Shown piece after piece: positions 18,893 to 26,971 of a stretch of 64,000 nt of DNA. This stretch comes from Roseomonas sp. Its GTDB lineage: Bacteria > Pseudomonadota > Alphaproteobacteria > Acetobacterales > Acetobacteraceae. Each line of letters starts with the position of its first letter. The first letter of the stretch is position 1. The notes under the pieces were generated by a model. It was given only the letters and a program-made list of their open reading frames with translations, was not told where the DNA came from and searched no databases. Made by a program: the position numbers and the translations under genes. Location: assembly GCA_020249285.1 (NCBI GenBank), contig JADCFX010000040.1:62001-126000 (forward strand). Reading direction: 5' to 3'.

Positions 18893-19714
18893 TCACAAGC
18901 AAGGCACCACCGCTTCCAAGCCGCCACCCATGCGCAAGGGCGCCGCCCGGCGCGCCAGCCCCGTCGCGTCATCCGTTTCAACAAAAAGCCCGCTGATCGT
19001 GGCCTCATTCTCAGCCGGTGCCAGCCGTTCCGCCGGTACCTTGCGCCAGAAGCGGATGGAAGCGCCGGCCTTTTGCATGCCAATCACGCTATCATAATCG
19101 CCGCACATGCCGGCATCGGTCTGAAACGCGGTGCCGCCAGGCAGGATGCGATGATCGGCTGTCGGCACATGGGTATGGGTGCCAATCACCAGGCTCACAC
19201 GGCCATCAAAACTATGGCCCATGGCCTGTTTTTCCGACGAAGCCTCGGCATGGAAATCGATGATGATGGCCTGCACCGTGCCTTGCGGGCCCAGGCTATG
19301 CTGCGCCAATTCCGCCTGAATGGCGCGGAAGGGATCATCCAGGGGTTCCATGAACAACCGCCCCATGGCCTGCAACACCAAAGCCCGCCTGCCATCGGCC
19401 AATACCGCCACCACCGCGCCCTTCCCCGGCGTGCCGGGCGGGTAATTCAGCGGGCGGATCAGGCGCGGTTCGCCCTCGATATAGGGGATGATTTCCTTCC
19501 GATCCCAGGCGTGATTGCCAAGCGTCAGCACATCAGCACCCGCGATGAACAGCGCCCGCGCCATCTCCGGCGCCAGGCCAAACCCGTGGGAGGCGTTTTC
19601 CGCATTCACCGCCACAAGATCAAGGCGCAGTTTCTCACGCAGCTCAGGCAGCGCGGCTATCACCGCATCACGCCCGGCGCGGCCAACAATATCGCCAAGG
19701 AATAGCAGCCTCAC
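18893..19714 (-). CDS. YmdB-type metallophosphoesterase (TIGR00282 family)
   Basis: A 273-residue calcineurin-like phosphoesterase; the Bacillus homologue YmdB is a 2',3'-cyclic nucleotide phosphodiesterase. It shows LFLGDIVGRAGR at the N-terminus, VNAENASHGFG, LTLGNHAWDRKEI and GTHTHVPTADHRILPGG, the metal-binding set of the family. I choose the GTG start that overlaps the stop of the folate gene (GTGA), giving MRLLFLGD. The longer frame begins with TTG inside that gene. The two genes form an operon. Confidence 0.9.
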   Translation of the reverse strand: MRLLFLGDIVGRAGRDAVIAALPELREKLRLDLVAVNAENASHGFGLAPEMARALFIAGADVLTLGNHAWDRKEIIPYIEGEPRLIRPLNYPPGTPGKGAVVAVLADGRRALVLQAMGRLFMEPLDDPFRAIQAELAQHSLGPQGTVQAIIIDFHAEASSEKQAMGHSFDGRVSLVIGTHTHVPTADHRILPGGTAFQTDAGMCGDYDSVIGMQKAGASIRFWRKVPAERLAPAENEATISGLFVETDDATGLARRAAPLRMGGGLEAVVPCL

Positions 19715-20304
19715 GCAGGGTCTCCACAAATGATCACGCTGTCTTCGGTGGCGATCAGGGGCAGGCGCATATCCTGCGGTCCCGCAGGCACTTCGGGCAT
19801 TTCCTGCCCGGCATAGGCGATGCCGATGGCTTTTGCACCCGGCAGCGCGGCCAGCGTGCGATCATAATACCCCCCGCCATAGCCAAGCCGTCGCCCGGCG
19901 CGGTCAAAGGCCAAAAGCGGCACCAGCAGCCAATCGGGGTTCACCAAAGCGCCCTCGGCTGGTTCCGATGTACCCGCAGGGCCGGGGCGGAGTGCACCGC
20001 CCGGCGCCCAGGCACGAAAGATAAGTGGCTGGCCGCGTGGTGGGGTGACCGGAAGCGCCAAGGCGAGGCCAAGTGAAGCCAAGGCCAGCATCAAGGGGCG
20101 CGGGTCCATCTCATCCCCCATGGGCCAATAGCCCGCGATGATGGCGCCCTCGGGCGGCGCGTGCCGGGCCAAAAGGGCCTCTGCCAATCGCTTGGGCGCA
20201 TCAGGGCTGAAAAGCGTGGCGCGATGCGCGCGCGCTGATTTGCGTGCTGCCGCCTTCGCTGCCTGCAAAACAACATCCGATGCGGCGGCCTGGGCCTCGG
20301 TCAC
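19711..20304 (-). CDS. 5-formyltetrahydrofolate cyclo-ligase (YgfA)
   Basis: A 197-residue cytoplasmic enzyme that converts 5-formyl-THF to 5,10-methenyl-THF with ATP. It shows the basic N-terminal AARKSARAHR helix and the C-terminal VPLLAFDRAGRRLGYGGGYYDRTL signature. I start at GTG 20,304 because a CAGGAA sequence precedes it and the upstream extension would run through a structured region that I take to be 6S RNA. The order zapA - 6S RNA - ygfA is widely conserved in Proteobacteria. Confidence 0.88.
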   Translation of the reverse strand: MTEAQAAASDVVLQAAKAAARKSARAHRATLFSPDAPKRLAEALLARHAPPEGAIIAGYWPMGDEMDPRPLMLALASLGLALALPVTPPRGQPLIFRAWAPGGALRPGPAGTSEPAEGALVNPDWLLVPLLAFDRAGRRLGYGGGYYDRTLAALPGAKAIGIAYAGQEMPEVPAGPQDMRLPLIATEDSVIICGDPA

Positions 20305-20321
20305 GCAGGGTTCCTGTTGGC

Positions 20322-20493
20322 AAAAAAAGTGCGGAGCCACCATGGCCGCTGGCCTATCATCCTCCCAAGGCCTGCGTTTGCAGGTGGGCACCAGATACCC
20401 GAACCACGGTCCGGACAGAGCCAGTTCCCGGAGGATGTGCATTGGCCCCGGGGATGAATTGCCTGGCGCACCTGGCAGCCCCGCAGGGCTTAG
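20322..20493 (-). ncRNA. ssrS: Candidate 6S RNA (ssrS) between zapA and ygfA
   Basis: The interval between zapA and the cyclo-ligase has no convincing gene, and this is the usual place of 6S RNA, the RNA that mimics an open promoter and binds sigma70 RNA polymerase. On the minus strand a long imperfect hairpin can be drawn: CATCCTCC (near 20,444) pairs exactly with GGAGGATG (near 20,362), flanked by GGCC/GGCC and with an internal unpaired region. A run of seven T (20,322-20,328) follows, as at a terminator. Ends are approximate. The call rests on synteny and hairpin shape; no covariance search was possible. Confidence 0.6.
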
Positions 20494-20829
20494 TTAGGCT
20501 TCCTCAAGCCGCGCGGCAATGGCCTCAAGCTTTTCAGCAAACCGCACCAAGCCATCAGCCAGTGCCGGGTCGAGCGCGGGGGTTTCGGCGGCAACGGCCC
20601 CGCCGGCCTTCAGCGCGTCATTTTCGGCCTTCAGATCCATCGCTTCATCAGCCAATTGCAAGGCGGCCAGCAGCAACATCCGTGTTTCGCCAAATTGGAT
20701 ACCCATCCCCTTGAGCGCGGAGATGCGCTTATCCACCTCGGCCGCCATATTGGTCAGATGCTTTTCCTGGCCATCCTGACAGGCCACGGGATGGGCATAG
20801 CCGCCGATGCGGACCGTAACCTGCGCCAT
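20494..20829 (-). CDS. zapA: Cell division protein ZapA
   Basis: A 111-residue cytoplasmic protein that bundles FtsZ at the division ring. The N-terminal MAQVTVRIGGYAHPVACQDG and the following HLTNMAAEVDKRI are typical of ZapA, and a coiled-coil helix rich in Ala, Leu and Glu occupies about residues 50-80. Its start overlaps the stop of the upstream 69-residue gene (TGATG). It lies just before the candidate 6S RNA. Confidence 0.9.
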   Translation of the reverse strand: MAQVTVRIGGYAHPVACQDGQEKHLTNMAAEVDKRISALKGMGIQFGETRMLLLAALQLADEAMDLKAENDALKAGGAVAAETPALDPALADGLVRFAEKLEAIAARLEEA

Positions 20830-21038
20830 CAGCCCTGATCCTCAAGGTTGGCGCGCAGCCGCGCGATGGTGGTGTCCAGGCGATTTGCGAGCGCAGCCAC
20901 GGCGGCCTTTGGCACCATATCGCCTTCAATCGGCGGGGTGGCAGCGCGGCGGGCTTCCACGGCACGGCCAAGACGATCCAAAGCTGCTTCCAGCCGCATC
21001 ATTGCTGACGCAATCGTATCGGATTGACCTTCGCTCAT
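20829..21038 (-). CDS. Small coiled-coil protein upstream of zapA (DUF4164-like)
   Basis: A 69-residue, mainly helical protein with heptad-like spacing of Leu and Ala (MMRLEAALDRLGRAVEAR and LANRLDTTIARLRANLE). Small coiled-coil proteins annotated DUF4164 are regularly encoded directly before zapA in Alphaproteobacteria, which suggests a link to division, though no function is established. The stop overlaps the zapA start by one base. Confidence 0.75.
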   Translation of the reverse strand: MSEGQSDTIASAMMRLEAALDRLGRAVEARRAATPPIEGDMVPKAAVAALANRLDTTIARLRANLEDQG

Positions 21039-21077
21039 GCTTCTCCAGACGCCTTGGCGCCACAGGACCTAAGGGCT

Positions 21078-21569
21078 ATGCGCTTACGAAATGCTTGGCA
21101 TGCAAGGGCCTTTGGGTCAATGGTAAAGGCGTTTCTTAAGCTTCCCGCCGTGGTGGTGCATGGGCGCGCGCAGGCCGAATGGGCGCTTCGCGTGGCGGCG
21201 GGGCGGCCCTTGCTGCTGCTGTCTGCGCCCGGGGCGGCGCTGAATGCCGGGCCGGGCTGGTTCAAGGGCGTTTTGGAGCAGGCCGCCGCGCAATTCCCCG
21301 GCGCGCCCTTTACCGCCGCGCTGGATTGCGCCGCCGCCCCTGGGGCCGCGCTGGCGGCTTTGCGCGCGGGCTTCAAGCTGGTGGTTTTCGATCTGGGGCA
21401 CCCTTCAGCGGCCAGCGTGCTGGGCGCCGCCCGGGAAGCGGGGGCCGAGGTTTTGGGCATAAGGCCGGAAGCGCTGGACCTGGGCACGCTTGATCCGCGC
21501 CGGCGGGATGATGAGAGGCGAATCTCGGCGCTTTTCGCCACAGTGCCGCCACAGGATCAGCCGACATAG
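21078..21569 (+). CDS. Hypothetical protein before the aldolase gene
   Basis: A soluble, Ala-rich protein of about 163 residues (start uncertain: ATG at 21,078 or 21,120). It contains alternating hydrophobic strands and small loops (RPLLLLSAPGAALNAG, FKLVVFDLGHPSAASVLGAAREAGAEVLG), suggesting an alpha/beta fold. I recognise no family. It ends 72 bases before the class I aldolase gene on the same strand, so it may share its transcript. Upstream it is divergent from the zapA operon. Confidence 0.55.
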   Translation: MRLRNAWHARAFGSMVKAFLKLPAVVVHGRAQAEWALRVAAGRPLLLLSAPGAALNAGPGWFKGVLEQAAAQFPGAPFTAALDCAAAPGAALAALRAGFKLVVFDLGHPSAASVLGAAREAGAEVLGIRPEALDLGTLDPRRRDDERRISALFATVPPQDQPT

Positions 21570-21641
21570 CGCACCCGTGACAGGAAATGCCGGCTGCGCT
21601 ATCGGCGCATTCACCCTTTGAGCAAAGAAAAGGAACCCAAG

Positions 21642-22562
21642 ATGAAGCTGACGCGCCGCGTGAAGGAAATCCTCTCCTGGTATGAAAGCGATACACCAGG
21701 CACCAAGGCGAATCTCGCCCGCATCCTGATGGAAGGGAAGCTTGGTGGCACGGGGCGTATGGTGATTCTGCCGGTGGATCAGGGCTTTGAACACGGCCCG
21801 GCGCGGTCCTTCGCGCCGAACCCGGCGGCTTATGATCCGCATTACCATTTCGAATTGGCGATTGAAGCGGGGCTGAATGCCTATGCCGCGCCGCTTGGCA
21901 TGATTGAAGCCGGGGCCGCCACTTTCGCAGGTGCCATCCCGACCATCCTGAAGGTCAATTCATCGAATAGCCTTTCCACCACCAAGGATCAGGCCGTGAC
22001 GGGCAGCGTTGCCGATGCGTTGCGCCTTGGGTGTTCAGCGATTGGCTTCACCATCTATCCTTCATCCGAATATCAGTTTGAGATGATGGAAGAACTCCGC
22101 GAATTGGCGGAAGAAGCCAAGGCGGCTGGGCTTGCCGTGGTGGTGTGGTCCTATCCGCGCGGGCCGATGCTGGACAAGAACGGCGAAACCGCCTTCGACA
22201 TTTGCGCCTATGCCGCACACATGGCGGCACTTCTCGGCGCCCATATCATCAAGGTGAAGCCGCCCACCGATGTGCTGAGCCTGGATGCGGCGAAGAAGGT
22301 TTATATCGAGCGCAAGATTGACGGCAGCGATCTGGCCAAGCGCATCAGCCATGTGGTGCAGGCCTGCTTTAATGGGCGCCGGCTGGTGGTGTTCTCGGGC
22401 GGTGAGGCGAAGGGCACGGATGCGCTGCTGGCTGAAGCGCGCGCCATTCATGCGGGTGGCGGCAATGGGTCCATCGTTGGCCGCAATGCCTTCCAGCGCC
22501 CAAGGGATGAGGCGTTGAAACTGCTGGGCCAGATGATTGAGGTCTATAAGGCCAAGGCCTGA
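21642..22562 (+). CDS. Class I fructose-bisphosphate aldolase (DhnA/FbaB type)
   Basis: A 306-residue aldolase of the archaeal-type class I (DhnA-like) group, which forms a Schiff base and cleaves or makes fructose-1,6-bisphosphate. Landmarks are RMVILPVDQGFEHGP, ILKVNSSNSLS with the substrate-binding Lys, and GAHIIKVKPPTD, which contains the probable Schiff-base Lys. The ATG at 21,642 has AAAGGAA before it; the longer frame begins with TTG. It could serve gluconeogenesis from organic acids or the Calvin cycle. It lies 72 bases before crtC on the same strand, and I see no clear terminator between them. Confidence 0.88.
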   Translation: MKLTRRVKEILSWYESDTPGTKANLARILMEGKLGGTGRMVILPVDQGFEHGPARSFAPNPAAYDPHYHFELAIEAGLNAYAAPLGMIEAGAATFAGAIPTILKVNSSNSLSTTKDQAVTGSVADALRLGCSAIGFTIYPSSEYQFEMMEELRELAEEAKAAGLAVVVWSYPRGPMLDKNGETAFDICAYAAHMAALLGAHIIKVKPPTDVLSLDAAKKVYIERKIDGSDLAKRISHVVQACFNGRRLVVFSGGEAKGTDALLAEARAIHAGGGNGSIVGRNAFQRPRDEALKLLGQMIEVYKAKA

Positions 22563-22634
22563 GACGCAGAAGCACCCGCTTGACCCGCAGCGCGATGCGG
22601 GCGGAAATGGCCGGGTGATAAGGCGGCTTTTGCA

Positions 22635-23585
22635 ATGAATGAGAGTTTGAACGCCACGGGCTTGGATTTCACTCTGCCCGTGGCGACACGCGGCTATCGC
22701 TGGTGGTATTTGGATGCGCTTTCCGATGATGGCGCGCATGGCATCACCATCATTGCCTTTCTGGGCACGGTATTTTCCCCCTGGTACGCCTTTGCGCGGC
22801 GCGGTGGTGGCGGTGATCCGCTGAACCATTGCTGCATGCATGTGGCGCTTTACGGCAAGCCGGCGCGCTGGGCGATGACGGATCGGCCTCGCGCGGCGCT
22901 GCGACGCGGCGCGAATTTTCTGCAGATCGGGCCGAGTGCCATGCGTTGGGATGGCACCAAGCTGGTGGTTGACCTTGCGGAGATAACCGCCCCTATCCCT
23001 GGCAAGCTGCGTGGGCGGGTGACGCTTTACCCCGAGGCGTTGTCGCGTCGCCACTTTCAGTTGGATGGCGCGGGGCGGCATCATTGGCAGCCGATTGCGC
23101 CGCGGTCGCGCGTAGAAGTGGCGTTTGACAATCCTTCATTGCGTTGGTCCGGCTTTTCATATTTCGACACCAATACCGGGACTGCGCCGCTGGAAGAGGA
23201 TTTCATTTTCTGGGATTGGTGCCGCGCGCCCATGCCGGAAGCGACCGCCATTTTGTACAATGCATCGCGCCGCGATGGGTCGTCGCAATCGCTGGCGCTT
23301 CAAGTGAACCGCGCCGGAGAAGTTGCGGATATGCCAATTCCCGCGCCCGCCACCATGCCGCCTGGGTTTTGGCGCGTGCCGCGCCCGACACGGTCTGAGG
23401 ATGGCAAGGCAGAGCTGGTGCGCGCGCTGGTGGATGCTCCTTTTTATACGCGGTCCGAAATCCGCACACGGCTTTTGGGGCAGAACGCTGTTGCCGTGCA
23501 TGAAAGCCTGGCTTTGCACCGCTTTGACAATCTGGCGGTGCAGGCGCTGATGCTGCCCTTCAAGGTGCCGCGGGCGCGGGGCTAA
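22635..23585 (+). CDS. crtC: Carotenoid 1,2-hydratase (hydroxyneurosporene synthase)
   Basis: A 316-residue enzyme that adds water to the 1,2 double bond of acyclic carotenoids (neurosporene, lycopene) on the path to spirilloxanthin or spheroidene. The sequence shows the family blocks GYRWWYLDALSDDG near residue 19, FSPWYAFARR, NHCCMHVALYG and GFSYFDTNTGTAPLEEDF. It marks the left edge of the photosynthesis cluster. Its 3' end overlaps the end of the convergent ATP-grasp gene by four bases. crtD, crtF and crtI are also present and crtA is absent, so spirilloxanthin-type products are expected. Confidence 0.95.
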   Translation: MNESLNATGLDFTLPVATRGYRWWYLDALSDDGAHGITIIAFLGTVFSPWYAFARRGGGGDPLNHCCMHVALYGKPARWAMTDRPRAALRRGANFLQIGPSAMRWDGTKLVVDLAEITAPIPGKLRGRVTLYPEALSRRHFQLDGAGRHHWQPIAPRSRVEVAFDNPSLRWSGFSYFDTNTGTAPLEEDFIFWDWCRAPMPEATAILYNASRRDGSSQSLALQVNRAGEVADMPIPAPATMPPGFWRVPRPTRSEDGKAELVRALVDAPFYTRSEIRTRLLGQNAVAVHESLALHRFDNLAVQALMLPFKVPRARG

Positions 23586-24706
23586 TCGTACCACCCCACA
23601 TCAAGTGTAGCGACCTCTCCAAAGGGCACACCGCGCGCCATGGCCATACGGATGATGGGCCATGACGTTGCTGTCATGGTCAGGAAGGGCATGGGGTCGT
23701 GCCGGTCCCAACTGACATCGCGCGTGGTGAAAAGCTGACGCAGATTTTCGCGAAACGGGCCGCGCCGGAACAGCGACATCTGCGTTTCTGTCAGCGCCGA
23801 ATAGAATTGCTGCAAGCGGGTTTCAGGCCGATAGCGCGGGATAAAGTCCGGTTCCTCAACAGCACGCGCAATATCGGCACGTTGCCAGAAATGCAAACCA
23901 CTTGTCATGCGCGGATTGCATTCAATGCCCCAAGGCTGGCCTGCCTCATCCACCATAATGTCGAAGGCGATGAAGCCGGTCCATTGCGCGGCGGCGATGA
24001 AACGCGTGATCCAATCTTCAATCGCGGGGTGTTCTACCCGTTCAAAGGCAACCGCGACCGAACCCGATTTCTGCGCCGCTCGGTAAATCACGGTAGAAGA
24101 AACCCGCCCGTTATGCGCGATGGAGCATGAGCTGTATTCCGCGCCCATCACGCAGCGCTGCACAATCGTTGGAATCGCGGGATCAGGCGCGGGCAAGACA
24201 GCGCCGGCGGACAGCAGGCGCACGCCGCGACCAGAACAGGAATGCACCGGCTTGACCACTACCGGGCCAGATTGCACCAAAACCTCGGCGGCTGGATCGC
24301 CGAGCGCATGGCTTTCCGGCACGGCAAGGCCCCAAGCGACTGCCTGCTGCACGAAGCCATGCTTGTTGTGTAGGCGGAGCAAACTCTCTGGCGGCATAGT
24401 AAAAAGCCGCGTGCTGGCGGGTAGGCTATCGCGCAGGAAGGCGACATGCATGGTTTCTTCCGAAACCGGCACAACAAGATCAATCTTCTCCTCCGCGATG
24501 ATACGCCGAAGATCAGCCAGATAGGCCTGCTTGTCTTCCGCCGGCGCCGTCACACGATGGCTCTGCGCCACCGCGCGGGAAGCACCTGCCAGATGGCGCT
24601 TGAAGGGTTCTGCCACCACCACGCGCCAACCAAGATCAGCAAAGCCGCGCGCAACATCCAGCGCCTTGGGTAGGCGCCCGAGGGTCAGCAGCACATTGCC
24701 CGTCAT
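23582..24706 (-). CDS. ATP-grasp domain protein coupled to a cytochrome P450
   Basis: A 374-residue ATP-grasp enzyme, a fold that ligates a carboxylate to an amine, thiol or other nucleophile through an acyl phosphate. An N-terminal Rossmann-like part (NVLLTLGRLPKALDVARGF) is followed by GPVVVKPVHSCSGRGVRLL, the nucleotide-binding loop, and FIAFDIMVDEAGQPWGIECNPRM with the metal-binding ExNPR. I start at the ATG overlapping the P450 stop (ATGA). The gene is not a standard member of the photosynthesis cluster. With the P450, which can make alcohols or acids, it could conjugate an oxidised carotenoid or another lipid; that is an inference from position only. Confidence 0.85.
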   Translation of the reverse strand: MTGNVLLTLGRLPKALDVARGFADLGWRVVVAEPFKRHLAGASRAVAQSHRVTAPAEDKQAYLADLRRIIAEEKIDLVVPVSEETMHVAFLRDSLPASTRLFTMPPESLLRLHNKHGFVQQAVAWGLAVPESHALGDPAAEVLVQSGPVVVKPVHSCSGRGVRLLSAGAVLPAPDPAIPTIVQRCVMGAEYSSCSIAHNGRVSSTVIYRAAQKSGSVAVAFERVEHPAIEDWITRFIAAAQWTGFIAFDIMVDEAGQPWGIECNPRMTSGLHFWQRADIARAVEEPDFIPRYRPETRLQQFYSALTETQMSLFRRGPFRENLRQLFTTRDVSWDRHDPMPFLTMTATSWPIIRMAMARGVPFGEVATLDVGWYD

Positions 24707-26088
24707 GCCGCGCGGGTGACGCGGCACATCACCTGCCGCGCCGGGCGCGTGGTGAGTCGCGCGGCGGGGCGCACATCACCAGGCGCTTCGATATGGAAAT
24801 CAAAATGACGAAACAGCCGCGCAATCAATAGCACTGCTTCCACTTGCGCAAAGGCCGCACCTGCGCACACCCGCGGGCCAATGCCGAAGGGAATATAGGC
24901 GCCCGTAGTCATTTCCCCTTCGCGTTCCGGCAGGAAACGATCTGGGTCAAACAAATGCGGATCGCGCCAATAGGCCTGGTGCCGATGCAGCACCCAGGGT
25001 GCCACCATGATCAGCGCACCCTTCTTCACCGGGTAATCACCGATCCGCGTTGCCTCATTCGCTACGCGCGGCAGGAAGGTGATGGGTGGATAAAGCCTGA
25101 GCGTTTCACGAAACACATTGCGCACAAACAAAAGCTTGCGCGTATGTTCAAACAGGATCGGCCCAGGCCCAACGACTTCATCAATTTCAGCGCGTAACCT
25201 TGCGACCAAAGCAGGTTGCGTCGCGAGCAGATAAAACACCCAGGTCAGCGCGCTGGCGCTGGTTTCATGTCCGGCTAGGAACAGCACACCAAGCTGATCA
25301 ATCAATTCTTCGCGCGTGAAAGCTTTGCCTTCCACATCATGCGCGGCGATGATGGCGCTGGCGATATCGTCAAAGCTGCTGGCACCATCGCCCAAATGTG
25401 TATCCAGCAATTCGCCAAGATAGCTGCGAATGAGCCGGCAGGCATTCAACACGCTTTCCTTTTGCGGAATACGCTTCCAGGCACGGTCAAAAATCAACCG
25501 GCGGATTTCAACCTGTGCCACGCTATGTTCGAATTCGGTGAAGGCATCGAAGACCTCATGCGCCACACGTGTTTCGAGCCCGGTGGAAAAAACCGTGCGG
25601 CAGATGATGTCTGCCGTCATGTGGCTCATCATCAGGTCAAGCGAAAAGCGCGTATCGCGCGCCGCATGATCGGCAAGGGTTGCTTCCGCCGCCGCCGCGC
25701 CGGCTTCCATCGCCGGAAAGGCGCGGTTGACGCGCATCATTGTCAAGGCGGGGTCAATCATGCCCCGCTGACGCCGCCAGGTAGCGCCGGAGGAGACGAA
25801 AATTGAATCGCCAATCAGCGGGTCCAGCGCATGCACCATCAGATCGCTTTTGGGCAGGATGCCCTTGGCGTCAGTCAGCACTTCGCGCACCAGATCGGGG
25901 CGATTGACGATGATGGTGGACCGGCGCGAATAGCCGAGTGGGCCGATCGGCATGCGATAGGCTTCCGCCGGCAAAAGCGAGAGCAAATCCCCATCGCCGC
26001 GGATCATGCAGCGCATGAGCGCAATGACAGCGGGCAAAGGTTCCGGGCGGGGCGGCGCAAAAGCGCGAAAGGTCAGCGCGTGATTCAT
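24703..26088 (-). CDS. Cytochrome P450
   Basis: A 461-residue soluble-type P450. Landmarks are the I-helix FLAGHETSASALTW, the K-helix ETLRLYPP and the heme-ligand loop FGIGPRVCAG with Cys408. I start at the ATG giving MNHALTFRAF; the 118-codon upstream extension is not protein-like. It overlaps the ATP-grasp gene and diverges from a membrane protein-crtD unit. A PpsR-like site lies in the shared upstream region. P450s that oxidise carotenoids or fatty acids are plausible comparators, but the substrate is unknown. Confidence 0.9.
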   Translation of the reverse strand: MNHALTFRAFAPPRPEPLPAVIALMRCMIRGDGDLLSLLPAEAYRMPIGPLGYSRRSTIIVNRPDLVREVLTDAKGILPKSDLMVHALDPLIGDSIFVSSGATWRRQRGMIDPALTMMRVNRAFPAMEAGAAAAEATLADHAARDTRFSLDLMMSHMTADIICRTVFSTGLETRVAHEVFDAFTEFEHSVAQVEIRRLIFDRAWKRIPQKESVLNACRLIRSYLGELLDTHLGDGASSFDDIASAIIAAHDVEGKAFTREELIDQLGVLFLAGHETSASALTWVFYLLATQPALVARLRAEIDEVVGPGPILFEHTRKLLFVRNVFRETLRLYPPITFLPRVANEATRIGDYPVKKGALIMVAPWVLHRHQAYWRDPHLFDPDRFLPEREGEMTTGAYIPFGIGPRVCAGAAFAQVEAVLLIARLFRHFDFHIEAPGDVRPAARLTTRPARQVMCRVTRAA

Positions 26089-26186
26089 GCCCCCCTGCCC
26101 GTCCCCTTTTTTGCGCCGCTTTGGGGAAGCGCACTGTTTATGCCTCGACCTAACATGAGCTGATTTCCACGCTTTACATCCATATA

Positions 26187-26204
26187 TGTCAAGTGCAATT
26201 GTCA
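26187..26204. promoter_or_regulatory. PpsR/CrtJ-like operator, one mismatch
   Basis: The sequence TGTCAAGTGCAATTGTCA matches the TGTC-N10-GACA rule at seven of eight positions, and shares TGTCAAG and ATTG with the perfect site before bchC. It lies in the 138-base region between the divergent P450 and membrane protein-crtD units, 99 bases before the P450 start. On the minus strand it contains TTGACA, as a -35 element would. No good -10 hexamer is evident. Confidence 0.55.
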
Positions 26205-26226
26205 CATCAAAGCTGGGGAGGCTCGG

Positions 26227-26970
26227 ATGGTCCTGTTCCTGTTCCATGCGCTGGTTGCCGCCCATATTGTGACGGGCAGTATTGGCGCCATCGCTTTCTG
26301 GGTGCCCGTGATCGGGCGCAAGGGCGGCGTCAATCACGCGCGCTGGGGGAAGGTTTTCACCTTCGCGCTGCTGATCACCGGCTGCCTTGCCATGATGATG
26401 AGTCTGCTGACCCTGGCTGCGCCAATTGCAACACACCCGCATCTGGATGGCCGGTTTGATGAGGCTTTCATCCGCGGCATTTTCGGCTGGATGATGCTGA
26501 TGACCGGGCTGCTAACCGTGAACCTTGCTTGGTATGGCTGGCTTTCCATTCGCAACAAGCGCCGGCATGAATTGAACCGCACCAGGCTCAATCTGTTTTT
26601 GCAATATGCGCTTATTCCAGCTTCCTTGAATTGCGCTTGGCAGGGGTGGATGATTGGTCAGCCACTGATGATCGGCATTTGCATGGTGGGGCTGGCGACG
26701 GCGGCGACGAACCTCTGGTTTATTTTGGCGCGCGAACCGGGGCCGGGATCCTGGATCAAGGAACATATCAAGGCTTTGGTGGGTGCGGGCATATCAGTAT
26801 ACACCGCCTTCCTGGCCTTTGGGTCTGTGCGGATTTTGCCTGAATTGGCGCTGAATCCCTTCATGTGGGCAGTACCGCTGGTGGTGGGTGTGGCGTTGAT
26901 TATCTGGCATCGCCGCGTGGTGGATCGGCAATTCGCCGGGCGCAGTCGGCGACTAAGCGCTGCAGCGTAG
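26227..26970 (+). CDS. Membrane protein upstream of crtD (DUF2306-like)
   Basis: A 247-residue protein with about seven hydrophobic helices. The start MVLFLFHALVAAHIVTGSIG and the conserved-looking loop GGVNHARWGKVFTFAL recall the DUF2306 family of small membrane proteins that carry His in their first helices. GGGGAGG lies just before the ATG. One base separates its stop from the crtD start, so they form one transcription unit and are probably both under the PpsR-like site. Function unknown; a role with the nearby carotenoid enzymes is only an inference. Confidence 0.65.
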   Translation: MVLFLFHALVAAHIVTGSIGAIAFWVPVIGRKGGVNHARWGKVFTFALLITGCLAMMMSLLTLAAPIATHPHLDGRFDEAFIRGIFGWMMLMTGLLTVNLAWYGWLSIRNKRRHELNRTRLNLFLQYALIPASLNCAWQGWMIGQPLMIGICMVGLATAATNLWFILAREPGPGSWIKEHIKALVGAGISVYTAFLAFGSVRILPELALNPFMWAVPLVVGVALIIWHRRVVDRQFAGRSRRLSAAA

Positions 26971-26971
26971 C

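Noticed and set aside
22584..22601. CCCGCA/TGCGGG hairpin between the aldolase gene and crtC as a terminator
   Set aside because: The stem is only six base pairs and no T run follows on either strand.
22062..23084. A 340-codon minus-strand frame across the aldolase and crtC
   Set aside because: It runs antisense to two clear genes and has no recognisable motif.
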